Of a stretch of 64,000 bases of DNA, positions 25,517-35,128 are shown piece by piece. A program made the translations under genes and the position numbers. Every line of letters begins with the position of its first letter. Within the stretch, counting starts at the first letter, position 1. This DNA comes from an uncultured Oscillospiraceae bacterium. Lineage in GTDB: Bacteria > Bacillota > Clostridia > Oscillospirales > Ruminococcaceae. Under the pieces are notes generated by a model. That model had not been told where the DNA came from and made no database searches. It saw only the letters and a program-made list of their open reading frames with translations. Location: NCBI GenBank assembly GCA_900548355.1, contig URKR01000012.1, positions 5,436 to 69,435 of the forward strand. Direction: 5' to 3'.

Positions 25517-28390
25517 TTACAGGTCCGGGTGATATTCTTTGCAGGTGCACTTTTTCCACTTCAGGCCGCTGCCGCAGGGGCAGGGGTCATTGCGGCCGAT
25601 CTTCTGCACCCGTACCGGGGCGCTGCCCTTGGCGCCGGCACGCGGGGTGGCGCCTTCGCCGGTCGGCTGGGCCACCTGCTCACGCTTGGGCTGCACCTCG
25701 GGGCGGCGGATCTCGATGGTCAGCAGCATGTGCACGGCGTCTTCCCGGATGGTGGCGACCATCTCGTCAAACATCTGGAAACCTTCCACCCGGTACTCGG
25801 TCACCGGGTCATGCTGGCCGTAGCCGCGCAGGCCCATGCCCTGTTTGAGCTGGTCCATGTTGTCAATGTGATCCATCCACTTGGAATCAACATTGCGCAG
25901 CAGGCAGATGCGCTCAAGTTCCCGCATCATCGGCGCACCGTACTTCTTTTCCTTGGCCTGCAGGATGGTCATGCCGCGATTGTACAGCATATCCGCGACT
26001 TCTTCGCGGGTGATGCTGTTCAGCTGCTCGGTCGTATAGTTGAAGTCGGTGGGCAGGCAGAGCCAGTTCATATAATGGCGGCGCAGTGCGGCAAAATCCC
26101 AATCGTCGGCGGATTCGCCGCTCAGGAAGGACTGGCAGCTTTCATCAATCGACTGCCGCATCATCTCATGCAGTTTGTCCGAAATATCCTCGCCGTTGAG
26201 CACCTGCTGGCGCTGCTTGTAGATGATTTCACGCTGCTGGTTCATGACATCGTCATACTGCAGCACCTGCTTGCGGATTGCGAAGTTCGAAGCCTCCAGC
26301 TTCTTCTGCGCGCTCTCGATGGTGTTGGTGATGATCTTGTTTTCAATCGGCACATCTTCTTCAAGGCCGAGCGAATCCATGAGGTTCTGCACCCGCTCGC
26401 CGCCGAAAATACGCATCAGGTCGTCTTCCAGGCTCAGGAAAAAGCGGGAAGCGCCCGGGTCGCCCTGGCGGCCGGCACGGCCGCGCAGCTGGTTGTCAAT
26501 GCGGCGGCTTTCATGCCGCTCGGTGCCGATGATGAACAGCCCGCCGGCGTCGCGCACAATCTCGGCTTCGCGCTTGACTTCCGGCTCAAACTCCGCCACC
26601 AGCGCGTCAAAACGCTTGCGGGCGGAAAGAACCTCGGCATCGTCGGTGTCGGCGTGGCCGTCGGCTTCGTTGAGCAAAAAGTCCAGCCGGGTGCTGTGGT
26701 CCACCGGCGCCGGTTTGTCAGGCAGGGGAGCGCCGGCGGCCTTGGCGGCGGCGCGGGCTTCCTTGTAGGCTTTCTCGGCGGCTTCTTCGGCTGCAAGCAG
26801 GCCCTTTTCAAGTTCTTTGCGCAGCGCGGCCTTGGCCATGTAGGTTACGTTACCGCCCAGCATGATGTCGGTGCCGCGGCCGGCCATGTTGGTGGCAATA
26901 GTCACGGCGCCCTGCTTGCCGGCCTGTGCCACGATCTCGGCCTCGCGCTCATGCTGCTTGGCGTTCAGCACATTGTGCGGAATGCCGCGCCCTTTGAGCA
27001 TCTTTGAGAGTGTTTCGCTCTTCTCCACGCTCACGGTGCCGACCAGCACGGGCTGGCCTTTCTCATGGCATTCGGCAATCTGGTCGATGACGGCGTTGTA
27101 TTTGCCCTTCATCGTTTTGTACACACTGTCAGGCAGGTCCTGGCGCGCACGCGGTTTGTTGGTCGGTACACTGACAATCTGCAGGCCGTAAATCTCGCTG
27201 AACTCATCCGCCTCGGTCGAAGCCGTACCGGTCATGCCGGCCAGCTTTTTGTACATACGGAAGTAGTTCTGGAAGGTGATCGTCGCAAGCGTTTTGCTCT
27301 CGGCTGCGACGTTGACCCCCTCCTTCGCCTCAATGGCCTGGTGCAGACCGTCGTTGTAGCGGCGGCCGTACATCAACCGGCCGGTGAATTCATCGACGAT
27401 GATGACCTCGCCGTCCTTGACGATATAGTCGGTGTCCCGGTGCATGACACCATGGGCTTTGATGGCCTGGTCAATGTAATGGCGCAGCGTCATATTGTCG
27501 GCGTCGGCCAGGTTTTCAACGCCGAACCAGCTTTCGGCTTTTTTGACGCCGCTCTCGGTCAGTGAACAGCTCTTGTGTTTTTCGTCCACGACATAGTCGC
27601 CATCGACCTGCTCCTCGGCCGAAACCTTGTCGTCCAGTTCGACAATGACGGATTTTTTCAGCGTCTTGGCAAAGTCGTCGGCGCGCTTGTACATCACGCT
27701 TGAATCCTCGCCCTTGCCGGAGATAATCAGCGGGGTACGAGCCTCATCAATCAGGATGGAGTCCACCTCATCGACAATGGCGTAGGCGTGGCCGCGCTGT
27801 ACCATGTTGGCTTTGTAGACAACCATGTTGTCGCGCAGGTAGTCAAAACCGAATTCGTTGTTGGTGCCATAGGTGACATCTGCCTCATAGGCCTTTTTGC
27901 GTTCGGCGGGGGATACGCTGTGCACCACCAGCCCGACGCTCAGCCCCAAAAAGCGGTAAACCTTGCCCATCCATTCGCTGTCGCGCTTGGCCAGGTAATC
28001 GTTAACGGTTACCACGTGCACGCCTTCGCCGGTCAACGCGTTCAGGTAAACCGGCATCGTGGCAACCAGCGTTTTGCCTTCGCCGGTCTGCATCTCAGCA
28101 ATGCAGGCGCGGTGCAGCACAATACCGCCGATGATCTGCACGGGGTAGGGCTTCAGGCCCAGCACACGCCAGTCGGCTTCGCGGCAAACCGCGAACGCTT
28201 CGGGCAGAATATCGTCCAGGCTGGCGCCATCGGCCAGCTTTTGCTTGAGCGCAGGGGTCTTGGCCTGCAGCTCGGCATCGGTCAGCTTCTGCATTTCCGG
28301 TTCGAGCGCAAGCACCTTGTCCGCAATCGGGCGGATCCGTTTGAGCTCCTTATCCGAGAAGCTGCCGAACAGTTTTTCCAAGAAAGACAT
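25517..28390 (-). CDS. secA: Preprotein translocase ATPase SecA
   Basis: SecA drives secretory proteins through SecYEG. The 957-residue protein has the DEAD motor ([15 protein letters not shown], about residues 98-112; [17 protein letters not shown], about 205-221), the preprotein-binding and scaffold domains, and a C-terminal zinc motif ([16 protein letters not shown], residues 936-951) that binds SecB or phospholipid and the ribosome. An insertion rich in Ala, Lys and Glu precedes the second nucleotide-binding fold (about 529-600) and explains the length above 900. GAGGTG precedes the ATG. Confidence 0.97.
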   Translation of the reverse strand: MSFLEKLFGSFSDKELKRIRPIADKVLALEPEMQKLTDAELQAKTPALKQKLADGASLDDILPEAFAVCREADWRVLGLKPYPVQIIGGIVLHRACIAEMQTGEGKTLVATMPVYLNALTGEGVHVVTVNDYLAKRDSEWMGKVYRFLGLSVGLVVHSVSPAERKKAYEADVTYGTNNEFGFDYLRDNMVVYKANMVQRGHAYAIVDEVDSILIDEARTPLIISGKGEDSSVMYKRADDFAKTLKKSVIVELDDKVSAEEQVDGDYVVDEKHKSCSLTESGVKKAESWFGVENLADADNMTLRHYIDQAIKAHGVMHRDTDYIVKDGEVIIVDEFTGRLMYGRRYNDGLHQAIEAKEGVNVAAESKTLATITFQNYFRMYKKLAGMTGTASTEADEFSEIYGLQIVSVPTNKPRARQDLPDSVYKTMKGKYNAVIDQIAECHEKGQPVLVGTVSVEKSETLSKMLKGRGIPHNVLNAKQHEREAEIVAQAGKQGAVTIATNMAGRGTDIMLGGNVTYMAKAALRKELEKGLLAAEEAAEKAYKEARAAAKAAGAPLPDKPAPVDHSTRLDFLLNEADGHADTDDAEVLSARKRFDALVAEFEPEVKREAEIVRDAGGLFIIGTERHESRRIDNQLRGRAGRQGDPGASRFFLSLEDDLMRIFGGERVQNLMDSLGLEEDVPIENKIITNTIESAQKKLEASNFAIRKQVLQYDDVMNQQREIIYKQRQQVLNGEDISDKLHEMMRQSIDESCQSFLSGESADDWDFAALRRHYMNWLCLPTDFNYTTEQLNSITREEVADMLYNRGMTILQAKEKKYGAPMMRELERICLLRNVDSKWMDHIDNMDQLKQGMGLRGYGQHDPVTEYRVEGFQMFDEMVATIREDAVHMLLTIEIRRPEVQPKREQVAQPTGEGATPRAGAKGSAPVRVQKIGRNDPCPCGSGLKWKKCTCKEYHPDL

Positions 28391-28460
28391 AGGGACACCT
28401 CAAATCAGCGGTTCCTGGCCCCATTGCGGGGCGTGCAGATCCATAAATACACACTCATAT

Positions 28461-28501
28461 ATAATACACCCGCGCAGGCCTTTCTGTCAAACCTGCGCGG
28501 G
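28461..28501 (-). promoter_or_regulatory. secA promoter with its -35 in a hairpin loop
   Basis: On the minus strand TTGACA (28485-28490) and TATTAT (28461-28466) are 18 bases apart. The -35 lies in the loop of a perfect 10-bp stem, CCCGCGCAGG (28469-28478) with CCTGCGCGGG (28492-28501), which may end the upstream EamA transcript. Confidence 0.7.
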
Positions 28502-28523
28502 CGATTCTAAAAATTGTTCAGTT

Positions 28524-29453
28524 TTATTTTACAGCTGCGGCGGCCTGCTCGGCATGCTTGCGCGGCGGCAGGCTCAGCAGGGTCAGCATGGCGAAGATGC
28601 AGGCAAACCCGACTGCGTCGATCCATGTGAAAGGAGAACCCAAAAGCAGTGTGCTCAGCAGCGCGGCGGTAACCGGCTCGGCAAAGGTGTACAGGTTTGC
28701 CCGCTGGGCGCCGACCATCTTTACCCCCTGCATAAAGCAGCAGAAGGCCAACACGTTGCCGATCAGCGAGACAAACACAATGCCAAGAACCCCGCGCAGC
28801 GAGGGTACATACCCGCTGGCCCACGGTGCAAAGACAAGGCCGAACACCGCCCCGCCCATCACAAACGCCCAGCACTGCATAACCGGGGTTGAATGCCGGC
28901 TTTGCAGCCGGCGCGGCCACATTGTGTACAGCACCACGCAGACGCCGCTCAAAAGCCCTGAAACCAGCGCGGCCGGTGAAATCACCAGGCCGGTCAGACT
29001 GCCGTGGGTGGTCAGCAAAAACAGCCCGACCAGGGCCAGCACGATGGAGACAATCTCAAACGCACGCGGAGCCCGGCGTGCTTGCAGACAGGTAACGCCC
29101 AAAACCATCACGGGGGAAAGGTTCTGCAAAATCGTTGCAACCCCGGCCGTTGAAAGCTGGATGGTCAGGAAATAGAGGAACTGGCACCCGCTGACCCCGA
29201 CAAGCCCGTAAATCACAAGGTCTATGGCGTCGCGCGGATCCCGCCAGGGGGCGAACAGCGCCTGGCGATCCTTTTTGCTGCGGAGCAGGTAATAAAGAAA
29301 GAGCACCACGCCGGCCAGGCCCAAACGCAGCGGGGTCAGCCAGTTGGAGTCCATCCCCTCATACTCGAACAGATACTGGGCCACGCAGCCTGATACACCC
29401 CAGCATACGGCGCCGAACAGCGCCAAGAACGAACCTTTTGCAATCTCCCGCAT
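28524..29453 (-). CDS. EamA/DMT-family membrane transporter
   Basis: The 309-residue protein has about ten membrane helices in two EamA repeats (first about 1-140, second about 155-300), the layout of drug/metabolite exporters. It starts MREIAKGSFLALFGAVCWGVSG and the second half ends MVGAQRANLYTFAEPVTAAL and FTWIDAVGFACIFAMLTLL. The substrate cannot be told. It begins 3 bases after the HAD gene stops, so the two are one operon, possibly with queT upstream. Confidence 0.88.
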   Translation of the reverse strand: MREIAKGSFLALFGAVCWGVSGCVAQYLFEYEGMDSNWLTPLRLGLAGVVLFLYYLLRSKKDRQALFAPWRDPRDAIDLVIYGLVGVSGCQFLYFLTIQLSTAGVATILQNLSPVMVLGVTCLQARRAPRAFEIVSIVLALVGLFLLTTHGSLTGLVISPAALVSGLLSGVCVVLYTMWPRRLQSRHSTPVMQCWAFVMGGAVFGLVFAPWASGYVPSLRGVLGIVFVSLIGNVLAFCCFMQGVKMVGAQRANLYTFAEPVTAALLSTLLLGSPFTWIDAVGFACIFAMLTLLSLPPRKHAEQAAAAVK

Positions 29454-29456
29454 GGT

Positions 29457-30104
29457 TTATCCCTCCAACAACAGCCGGGCGGCATCGGCCGGGCCGGCCA
29501 CCACCGGCGCGCCGGTGGTGCGCAGCGCCTGTGCGGTCTGGTGGCCGCATTCCAGCAGCACACAGCGCACGCCAAGAGCCGTCGCAACCTCCCAATCGTG
29601 CACCGAATCCCCAATCATCACGGTGCGGCCGGGGGCAAAGCCGGATTCGTGCAGAAAGCGCAGCCCCAGCTCGACCTTGCTCTTGGCGTAAATATCCGAC
29701 AGGCCGAGCAGCGTATCAAAGTATGGGCGGATGCCGCGCGCATCGACCTGCTGTTCCAGGGTTGTGAGCTGCGAGGCCGACAAAATTACCTGACGCAGCC
29801 CGGCGGCGCGGAAAGCGCCGAGCGCTTCACGCGCGCCGGCCGCCAGCGAACAGGCGGCAGAGCGGGGGTTGTAATCCTCCATATACCGCTTGGCCAGATC
29901 GGCGAAGGAATCCTTTGAAAAGTCAAACCCCGCACGAACGTAATAGTCTTCGATGGGAAAACCGAAAATTTCGCGGTATTCAGCCAGCGAATACTGCTGT
30001 AGGTATCCAAACGACACAAGAAGACGGTTGAGCGCATCGACGCAGAGTTCGACATCGTCCAGCAGTGTGCCGTTCCAGTCCCACAAAATCAGTTCAGGGC
30101 GCAC
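29457..30104 (-). CDS. HAD-superfamily hydrolase, phosphoglycolate phosphatase-like
   Basis: The 215-residue protein has HAD motif I LILWDWNGTLLDD (residues 5-17; the first Asp is the nucleophile), a cap domain, motif II VILSASQ (about 115), and motif IV MIGDSVHDWEVA (about 163-174). The Trp replacing the usual Phe-Asp in DWNGTL is common in the Gph-like branch. Translation starts at GTG after AAGGAGGG. Substrates could be phosphoglycolate or another small phosphoester. Confidence 0.86.
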   Translation of the reverse strand: MRPELILWDWNGTLLDDVELCVDALNRLLVSFGYLQQYSLAEYREIFGFPIEDYYVRAGFDFSKDSFADLAKRYMEDYNPRSAACSLAAGAREALGAFRAAGLRQVILSASQLTTLEQQVDARGIRPYFDTLLGLSDIYAKSKVELGLRFLHESGFAPGRTVMIGDSVHDWEVATALGVRCVLLECGHQTAQALRTTGAPVVAGPADAARLLLEG

Positions 30105-30155
30105 AGGAATCCCTCCTTACATGAAGGCATAGAGAATAATTCAGAAAAACCGGGT

Positions 30156-30782
30156 TCAGCGACCTGCCGCCGCGGCGTGGCCGCCTTCGATGAAGAGCTG
30201 CCGCAGCGAACGATTTTGCTCAATCAGCTTGATGAGCGCCACACCGAGGATGCCGCAGCTGATAACTTCGCCAATGCCGACGGTCAGCATATTGAACAGC
30301 ATGACCGGCAGCGCAGCCGGCGTATCCGAGAAGAAGACGCTGATCTCCCACCCGACGATGACGGCGTTGAAGAGCACCGGAGGAACTGCGGCTGGCAGCG
30401 CCAGGCCGCGGATGCGCAGGTTGCGCAGCTTCCAGGTGACCAGGCAGGCCAGCAGCGTCGCCAGCGTGCCGAACACAACATCGATCACGGTGGAGCCCAG
30501 CGCGTTTGCCAGCAAACAGCCGAGCGTGACCCCGACGATGTATTCCGGCCCGAAAATCGGCAGCAGGCAGAGCGCCTCCGAAAGCCGCACCTGCACCGCG
30601 CCGTAGGAAAACGGCTGCAACGCCAGGCAGACCACCACATACACCGCAGCGATCATCGCGCAGCGCACCATCCGGGTGGTGCGCATGGCCGGGCCCGAAG
30701 CGGGGACGCGGCGCAGCGCCAGCCTGACACCAAAAAAGACTGCCAGAACGGCAGCCGCAAATACAACAATCCACTTGAACAT
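30156..30782 (-). CDS. queT: QueT-family queuosine-precursor transporter
   Basis: QueT proteins are the presumed membrane importers of preQ1 or related precursors. The 208-residue protein has five to six helices and the family core FSYGAVQVRLSEALCLLPIF (about 55-74) and GVTLGCLLANALGSTVIDVVFGTLATLLA. An N-terminal helix precedes it. ATG 30782 is preferred to an upstream in-frame GTG or ATG because the GGAG at the end of the riboswitch lies 6-9 bases before it. Expression should fall when preQ1 binds the leader. Confidence 0.9.
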   Translation of the reverse strand: MFKWIVVFAAAVLAVFFGVRLALRRVPASGPAMRTTRMVRCAMIAAVYVVVCLALQPFSYGAVQVRLSEALCLLPIFGPEYIVGVTLGCLLANALGSTVIDVVFGTLATLLACLVTWKLRNLRIRGLALPAAVPPVLFNAVIVGWEISVFFSDTPAALPVMLFNMLTVGIGEVISCGILGVALIKLIEQNRSLRQLFIEGGHAAAAGR

Positions 30783-30788
30783 ACAATA

Positions 30789-30897
30789 CTCCGGCGGGAT
30801 AGATTTTGACCGCACGCGGGACCGCCAGCCCCGCGCCGGTTTGTCGCCGCCGGCCTTGCGGCCAAGCGGCGGAGCCTAAAATCCTAAGTTGCTCAAC
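30789..30897 (-). promoter_or_regulatory. preQ1-III riboswitch
   Basis: On the minus strand the leader starts with GAGCAACTTAGGATTTTAGG and CTCC, has a variable GC-rich hairpin (CCGCCG...CGGCGG), and then GGGCTGGCGGTCCC, GCGGTCAAAATCTATCC and CGCCGGAG. This block order and the long invariant segments match, from memory, the class III preQ1 riboswitch described from Faecalibacterium prausnitzii. The 3' element GCCGGAG includes the ribosome binding site of queT, so control is probably translational. Confidence 0.88.
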
Positions 30898-30905
30898 GGT
30901 TCCTT

Positions 30906-30934
30906 ATTATAACAAAGAAATCCCTGCGGCGCAA
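30906..30934 (-). promoter_or_regulatory. Promoter of the queT riboswitch transcript
   Basis: On the minus strand TTGCGC (30929-30934) and a consensus TATAAT (30906-30911) are 17 bases apart. Transcription would begin a few bases before the riboswitch. Confidence 0.75.
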
Positions 30935-30959
30935 GCGGAAAAAGGCGCCCCAAAACCAA

Positions 30960-31036
30960 GCGCGCTTGCCGCGCTGTCTTGAAACATGCAGGGGCAAAGC
31001 CCTTCATACCAGTTCAAAACGGCGCTGCAAGCGCGC
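30960..31036. repeat. Inverted repeat pair between degV and queT
   Basis: GCGCGCTTGCCGCGC (30960-30974) and GCGCTGCAAGCGCGC (31022-31036) are complementary at 14 of 15 positions, 47 bases apart. It could end the degV transcript, but the T tail is missing. Confidence 0.45.
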
Positions 31037-31069
31037 AGAGACGGCAAACTTCAACCACAGGGGGCGTTG

Positions 31070-31975
31070 TCACGGCAGCGGCGGCTCATAGTCAACCAGA
31101 CGCCGCGGTTTGCCCTCAAACGCAAAGGCGATTGCGTCGGGGCCGGTGTTTGCGCTGACCACGCCGCCAAGACGGAACACGAACATCGGCGGATGGCCAA
31201 GCTCTTTTTTGCAGAGCTTGATAAGTTCATCACGCTTCTGGGTGCTGGAGGTATAGGCGACAAGATAAGGGGTGGTGTGCAGGTCGTCCACCCGGGTTTT
31301 GGCCCACTTGATCATGGCAGGGATCACCGCTGCATCGCCGCGCACCTTGGCTTCAACCTTGCTGACGCCGTCGTTCAGGCTGATAATCGGCCGCAGACCG
31401 AGCAGCTCCCCTGCGAAGGCGGCCGCTGCCGATACGCGGCCCGATTTCTTCATCTGTTTCAGGCTGAAAGCCGCCAGGCAGACCTCCACCCGCGCCAGCT
31501 TGCTTTCCAGTTCCTGCACGCAGGCGCGCAGTTCGCCGCCGTTTCGCAGCTTGCGCGCGCATTCACACAGATACCACCCGAACACCATCGAATAGGTGTG
31601 GCTGTCTACAAGATGAACCTTCATGCCGGAATCCGGCCGGGTTTCAGCCAGGTTTTTTGCGGCCTGCATCGCGTTGGCGTAGGTTGAAGACCCGTTGCTG
31701 TTGATGCTCACATGCAGCACGTCGGTATACCCTTCGTCGGCATACTTTTCGTAGACTTCCTGCCACTGCAGCATGGTGATGGCGGCGGTGGTGGGCACGC
31801 CCTGGGCCTGCCGCATCAGCTCGTAAAATTCGTCAAGGGTCAGGTCATGCCGTTCGTAGTATTCTTTTCCATCCAGATTGATCGGGAAATCGATGATATC
31901 GATGCCGTACTTCTCCGCCAATTCCTGCGGGATGTCACAGCTCGAATCTGTCACGATCGCGAGTTTGCGTTCCAT
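31070..31975 (-). CDS. DegV-family fatty-acid-binding protein (FakB-like)
   Basis: DegV proteins bind a fatty acid and present it to FakA for phosphorylation. The 301-residue protein starts MERKLAIVTDSSCDIPQELA, has SINSNGSSTYANAMQAA (about 100-116) and VDSHTYSMVFGWYLCECA, and LKQMKKSGRVSAAAAFAGELLGLRPI in the second domain. These are family positions contacting the lipid carboxylate. ATG 31975 follows AGGAAAGTGAG and lies 7 bases after the trmL stop. FakA in this window (8400-10091) is the likely partner. Confidence 0.9.
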   Translation of the reverse strand: MERKLAIVTDSSCDIPQELAEKYGIDIIDFPINLDGKEYYERHDLTLDEFYELMRQAQGVPTTAAITMLQWQEVYEKYADEGYTDVLHVSINSNGSSTYANAMQAAKNLAETRPDSGMKVHLVDSHTYSMVFGWYLCECARKLRNGGELRACVQELESKLARVEVCLAAFSLKQMKKSGRVSAAAAFAGELLGLRPIISLNDGVSKVEAKVRGDAAVIPAMIKWAKTRVDDLHTTPYLVAYTSSTQKRDELIKLCKKELGHPPMFVFRLGGVVSANTGPDAIAFAFEGKPRRLVDYEPPLP

Positions 31976-31982
31976 GTTATAC

Positions 31983-32507
31983 TCACTTTCCTGTTTCATC
32001 ACAGCCGTTTTCCGGCCATTCGTACCGTGTCAGCTGGCCGTGGCTTTCCAGATCGGCAAAATCCCACTGCCGCAGCGCTTCGTATACGCCGACAGCCACC
32101 GAGTTGGAAAGGTTCAGGCAACGCTCGCCCTTTCGCATAGGTATACGCACGCAGCTTTCGGGGTGGGCTGCCAGCAGCTCTTCGGGCAGGCCGGCGTCCT
32201 CCCGCCCGAAGACAAGGTACGCGCCGTCCGGGTAAACCGCATCGGTGTGGCGGTGCGGCCCTTTTGAGGTGAAGAAGAAAAACGGGCCGCGGTTGGCCGC
32301 CCAAAAAGCCGATAGATCCTGATAATATGTTATATCAAGCTGGGGCCAATAGTCAAGCCCGGCGCGCTTTAATTTTTTGTCGTCGATCGTAAAACCCATC
32401 GGGCCGACCAGATGCAGCCGGGCGCCGGTCACGGCGCAGGTGCGTGCGACGTTGCCGGTGTTCTGCGGAATCTGCGGTTCAACCAGTACGATATTGAGTG
32501 TAGGCAT
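31983..32507 (-). CDS. trmL: tRNA (cytidine(34)-2'-O)-methyltransferase
   Basis: TrmL methylates the 2'-OH of the wobble base in certain leucine tRNAs. The 174-residue SPOUT-fold protein has VLVEPQIPQNTGNVARTCAV (about residues 7-26), LVFGREDAGLP (about 97-107) and IPMRKGERCLNLSNSVAVGV (about 121-140), the AdoMet-binding knot. GAAGGAAG precedes the start. degV follows directly. Confidence 0.94.
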   Translation of the reverse strand: MPTLNIVLVEPQIPQNTGNVARTCAVTGARLHLVGPMGFTIDDKKLKRAGLDYWPQLDITYYQDLSAFWAANRGPFFFFTSKGPHRHTDAVYPDGAYLVFGREDAGLPEELLAAHPESCVRIPMRKGERCLNLSNSVAVGVYEALRQWDFADLESHGQLTRYEWPENGCDETGK

Positions 32508-32556
32508 AAAAACTTCCTTCTTTATGTTTTGCGGGTCCTTGCGGCGCCGGCAGCGC

Positions 32557-33390
32557 TTAATCGGCAGCGGGGGTTAGCTTGGGCAGCACGTTTTCCAGCC
32601 AGACGCCGTACCGCTCGTCGGCGCCGTCCGGCGTAGCGCGCAGGCAGTCGCCGACAAACACGGCGGCGGCCTGGGCGGCGGCCGCCGCCACGTTGCCCTG
32701 CAGCAGCCTGCCCACAAATACGGCGCCAAAGATATCCCCCGTGCCATGGAACGGGCGCGGCAGCAGCGGGGTGCGTACGGTGTAGCCTTCGCCACCGCGC
32801 ACGGCGCCGCTGCACACCATGCTGTGGCCGGCGGCTGTGCCGGTCAGGAGTACCTGCGGGCACAGGCGGGTCAGGCGGGCGGCGGCCTCGGCAGCATAAG
32901 CGGGGGTGGCGGCGTTTGCGGCCGGCGGGGCGTCGCCCAGCAGCAGCGCGGCTTCGGTCGCGTTGGGCAAAATGATGTCGGCATGGCTGCACAGGGTGTA
33001 AAGCGCCGGCACCATCTCGGCCGGCAGGCCGCTGTACATCCGACCGTTGTCGCCCATCACCGGGTCAACGACAGCCAGGGCGTCCGGCCAGTATTCAATA
33101 GCCTGCTCTACCAGCAGGGCCTGGCTTGTCTCCGACAGATAACCGGAATAAATGCAGTCAAATTTAAGGCCAAGGCGGCGGTAATGGGCCAGCGCGGCCG
33201 GGCCGTAACCGGGGCTTGTAAGCCGAGCCGGCGCGCCCAGCCCGCCGGTGTGGGTGGACAGCACCGCCGTGGGCACCGCGACGGCCTGCACGCCCATTGC
33301 GGAAAGGATCGGAACAATTACCGACAGCCCCGCCCGGCCGAAACCGGGCAGGTCATGGATGCAAAGAACGGTTTTGGGGGCAGGGGACAT
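32557..33390 (-). CDS. Pyridoxal/pyridoxine kinase (PdxY/PdxK family)
   Basis: The 277-residue protein is a ribokinase-like ATP-dependent kinase that phosphorylates vitamin B6 vitamers. It has CIHDLPGFGRAGLSVIVPIL (about 10-29), AVVDPVMGDNGRMYSGLP (about 106-123) and the catalytic GTGDIFGAVFVGRLL (about 215-229). GTGD holds the base Asp. The start at 33390 follows GAGGGTT; an in-frame ATG 15 bases upstream lacks spacing. The kinase could alternatively act on hydroxymethylpyrimidine, but the LPGFGR and VMGDNG motifs favour B6. Confidence 0.85.
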   Translation of the reverse strand: MSPAPKTVLCIHDLPGFGRAGLSVIVPILSAMGVQAVAVPTAVLSTHTGGLGAPARLTSPGYGPAALAHYRRLGLKFDCIYSGYLSETSQALLVEQAIEYWPDALAVVDPVMGDNGRMYSGLPAEMVPALYTLCSHADIILPNATEAALLLGDAPPAANAATPAYAAEAAARLTRLCPQVLLTGTAAGHSMVCSGAVRGGEGYTVRTPLLPRPFHGTGDIFGAVFVGRLLQGNVAAAAAQAAAVFVGDCLRATPDGADERYGVWLENVLPKLTPAAD

Positions 33391-33644
33391 GGAAAGAACC
33401 CTCATTTCCTGGGAAATTGCACGGCGCCGCCGTGCGCTGGAAAGATTGTAACACAAACCGCGCGACAAAAAAAGACGGAACGGGGCGAAAGCCGTGCCAA
33501 AACGCCCAAAGCCCCGGAAAAACAGCCCGAACCGTCGCGGAACACCCGACTCCGGGCGCAGAACGCCAAATTTTGCCGCCCCGGTTGCAGGGCAGGAAAC
33601 AGGACATACTAACCCCGACCCAAAACAAGAAGGAGGAAAGCCGG

Positions 33645-33821
33645 ATGGATATGCTCAAACCGATCGCCTCGGTCGCCGTGGGCGCGGCGGTGGGCGCCGC
33701 GGCAATGTACGCCGCTACCCACGACCAGCGCCAGGTGCGCCGCGCCGTGCGCAAAATGACCCGCGGCGCAGAGAAGGCGTTGCTCGATATGGAACAGATG
33801 GTCAACAAGTATACGCGCTGA
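33645..33821 (+). CDS. Small protein with N-terminal hydrophobic segment, unknown function
   Basis: The 58-residue protein MDMLKPIASVAVGAAVGAAA continues with a basic, amphipathic tail (RRAVRKMTRGAEKALLDMEQ). It resembles small YtxH-like anchored proteins, with one glycine/alanine-rich membrane helix and a charged cytoplasmic tail. AGGAGGAAAG precedes the ATG and a terminator follows. Function unknown. Confidence 0.72.
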   Translation: MDMLKPIASVAVGAAVGAAAMYAATHDQRQVRRAVRKMTRGAEKALLDMEQMVNKYTR

Positions 33822-33831
33822 GGCAAGCGGA

Positions 33832-33867
33832 AAACCGGCAGGGCAAAACGTCCTGCCGGTTCTGTAT
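33832..33867 (+). terminator. Terminator after the 58-residue gene
   Basis: AACCGGCAGG and CCTGCCGGTT form a 10-bp stem around GCAAAACGT and are followed by CTGT. Confidence 0.7.
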
Positions 33868-33955
33868 GGTACATGGCTGCGGGGAATGGTCCGGAAGCCT
33901 AAAACCCCCGGCAAGGTTCAGTATGGCGGCAAAACAGAGGGAAGCCGGCAGTCCC

Positions 33956-35116
33956 TTACAGCACCCGCACGCGGATCGCTTCTTCGATGTGGCTGAGTTC
34001 ATCGGCCAGGGTGGGGCAGACAGTGCCGGTCACATCCAGCATTGTGTACGCCACATCCTTGCGGCTTTTGTTGACCATGTTCTCGATGTTGAGGTTGGCC
34101 GCGGTCAGCACGCCGGTGATGGACGAGATCACGCCCGGCGCGTTTTTATGGATGATGCAGACCCGGCGGCCGCCCAGCCGCGGCTGCTGTACATCGGGCA
34201 GGTTGACGCTGTGGGTGATGTTGCCGTTGCGAAGGTAATCGCTCAGCTCGGTGGCAGCCATGACCGCGCAGTTGGTTTCGCTTTCGGGGGTTGAGGCGCC
34301 AAGGTGCGGCGTGCAGTACACCCCTGGCACGCCGAGCAGTTCTTCCGCCGGAAAATCACAGAAATACCCGGCTGCTTTGCCGCTGCCCAGCGCATCGAGC
34401 ATGGCGGCGTTGTCTACCAGTTCGCCGCGCGCAAAGTTCAGCACCCGTACACCGTCTTTGCACATCGAAAGCGTCTGGGCATTGATCGTGTACTTGGTCG
34501 AAGGCATATAAGGCACATGCACGGTCAGGTAGTCGCACCGCGGCAGCATATCGCTGAGCGCGACACAGTGCTGTACGCTGCGCGAAAGGCTCCAGGCGGC
34601 GTCGATGCTGATGTAGGGGTCGTAGCCGAGCACCTCCATGCCAAGCGCGACTGCCGCGTTGGCCACCCGGGAACCAATGGCCCCCAGGCCAATCACGCCG
34701 AGCGATTTGCCGCGCAGCTCAGGCCCGACAAACTGCTTTTTGCCCTTTTCCACATCGCGGGCCAGCGTGGCGCTGCCTTTGAGTCCGGCGGCCCATTGAA
34801 TCGCGTCGGGCATATGGCGGCTGCCGGCAACCAGCGCGCCGACAACAAGCTCGGCCACGGCGTTGGCGTTGGCGCCCGGCGTGTTGAAAACGACGATGCC
34901 GGCTTCGGTGCATTTGTCCAGCGGGATGTTGTTGGTACCGGCTCCGGCGCGGGCGATTGCAAGAAGGCTGTCGGGCAGCGGTGCTTCGTGCAGATCGGCG
35001 CTGCGCACAAGAATGCCCTGCGGCGCGGCGGCGTCGTTGTCAATCTCAAACTGGGTGGCCGGCAGTTTGGCCAAACCAACCGGCGAAATGGCGTTCATGG
35101 TTTTGATTGTAAACAT
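33956..35116 (-). CDS. serA: D-3-phosphoglycerate dehydrogenase
   Basis: SerA oxidises 3-phosphoglycerate to 3-phosphohydroxypyruvate, the first step of serine synthesis. The 386-residue protein has the substrate domain, ARAGAGTNNIPL (about 55-66), the NAD Rossmann motif GKSLGVIGLGAIGSRVANAA (about 134-153) and a C-terminal ACT domain (about 315-386, IHKNAPGVISSITGVLTAAN). It is the short form with one ACT domain. It starts 12 bases after serC. Confidence 0.95.
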   Translation of the reverse strand: MFTIKTMNAISPVGLAKLPATQFEIDNDAAAPQGILVRSADLHEAPLPDSLLAIARAGAGTNNIPLDKCTEAGIVVFNTPGANANAVAELVVGALVAGSRHMPDAIQWAAGLKGSATLARDVEKGKKQFVGPELRGKSLGVIGLGAIGSRVANAAVALGMEVLGYDPYISIDAAWSLSRSVQHCVALSDMLPRCDYLTVHVPYMPSTKYTINAQTLSMCKDGVRVLNFARGELVDNAAMLDALGSGKAAGYFCDFPAEELLGVPGVYCTPHLGASTPESETNCAVMAATELSDYLRNGNITHSVNLPDVQQPRLGGRRVCIIHKNAPGVISSITGVLTAANLNIENMVNKSRKDVAYTMLDVTGTVCPTLADELSHIEEAIRVRVL

Positions 35117-35128
35117 GGCAAGCTCCTT

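Noticed and set aside
25514..27007. A 497-residue plus-strand frame opposite secA
   Set aside because: SecA motifs are complete on the minus strand; the plus frame is antisense noise.
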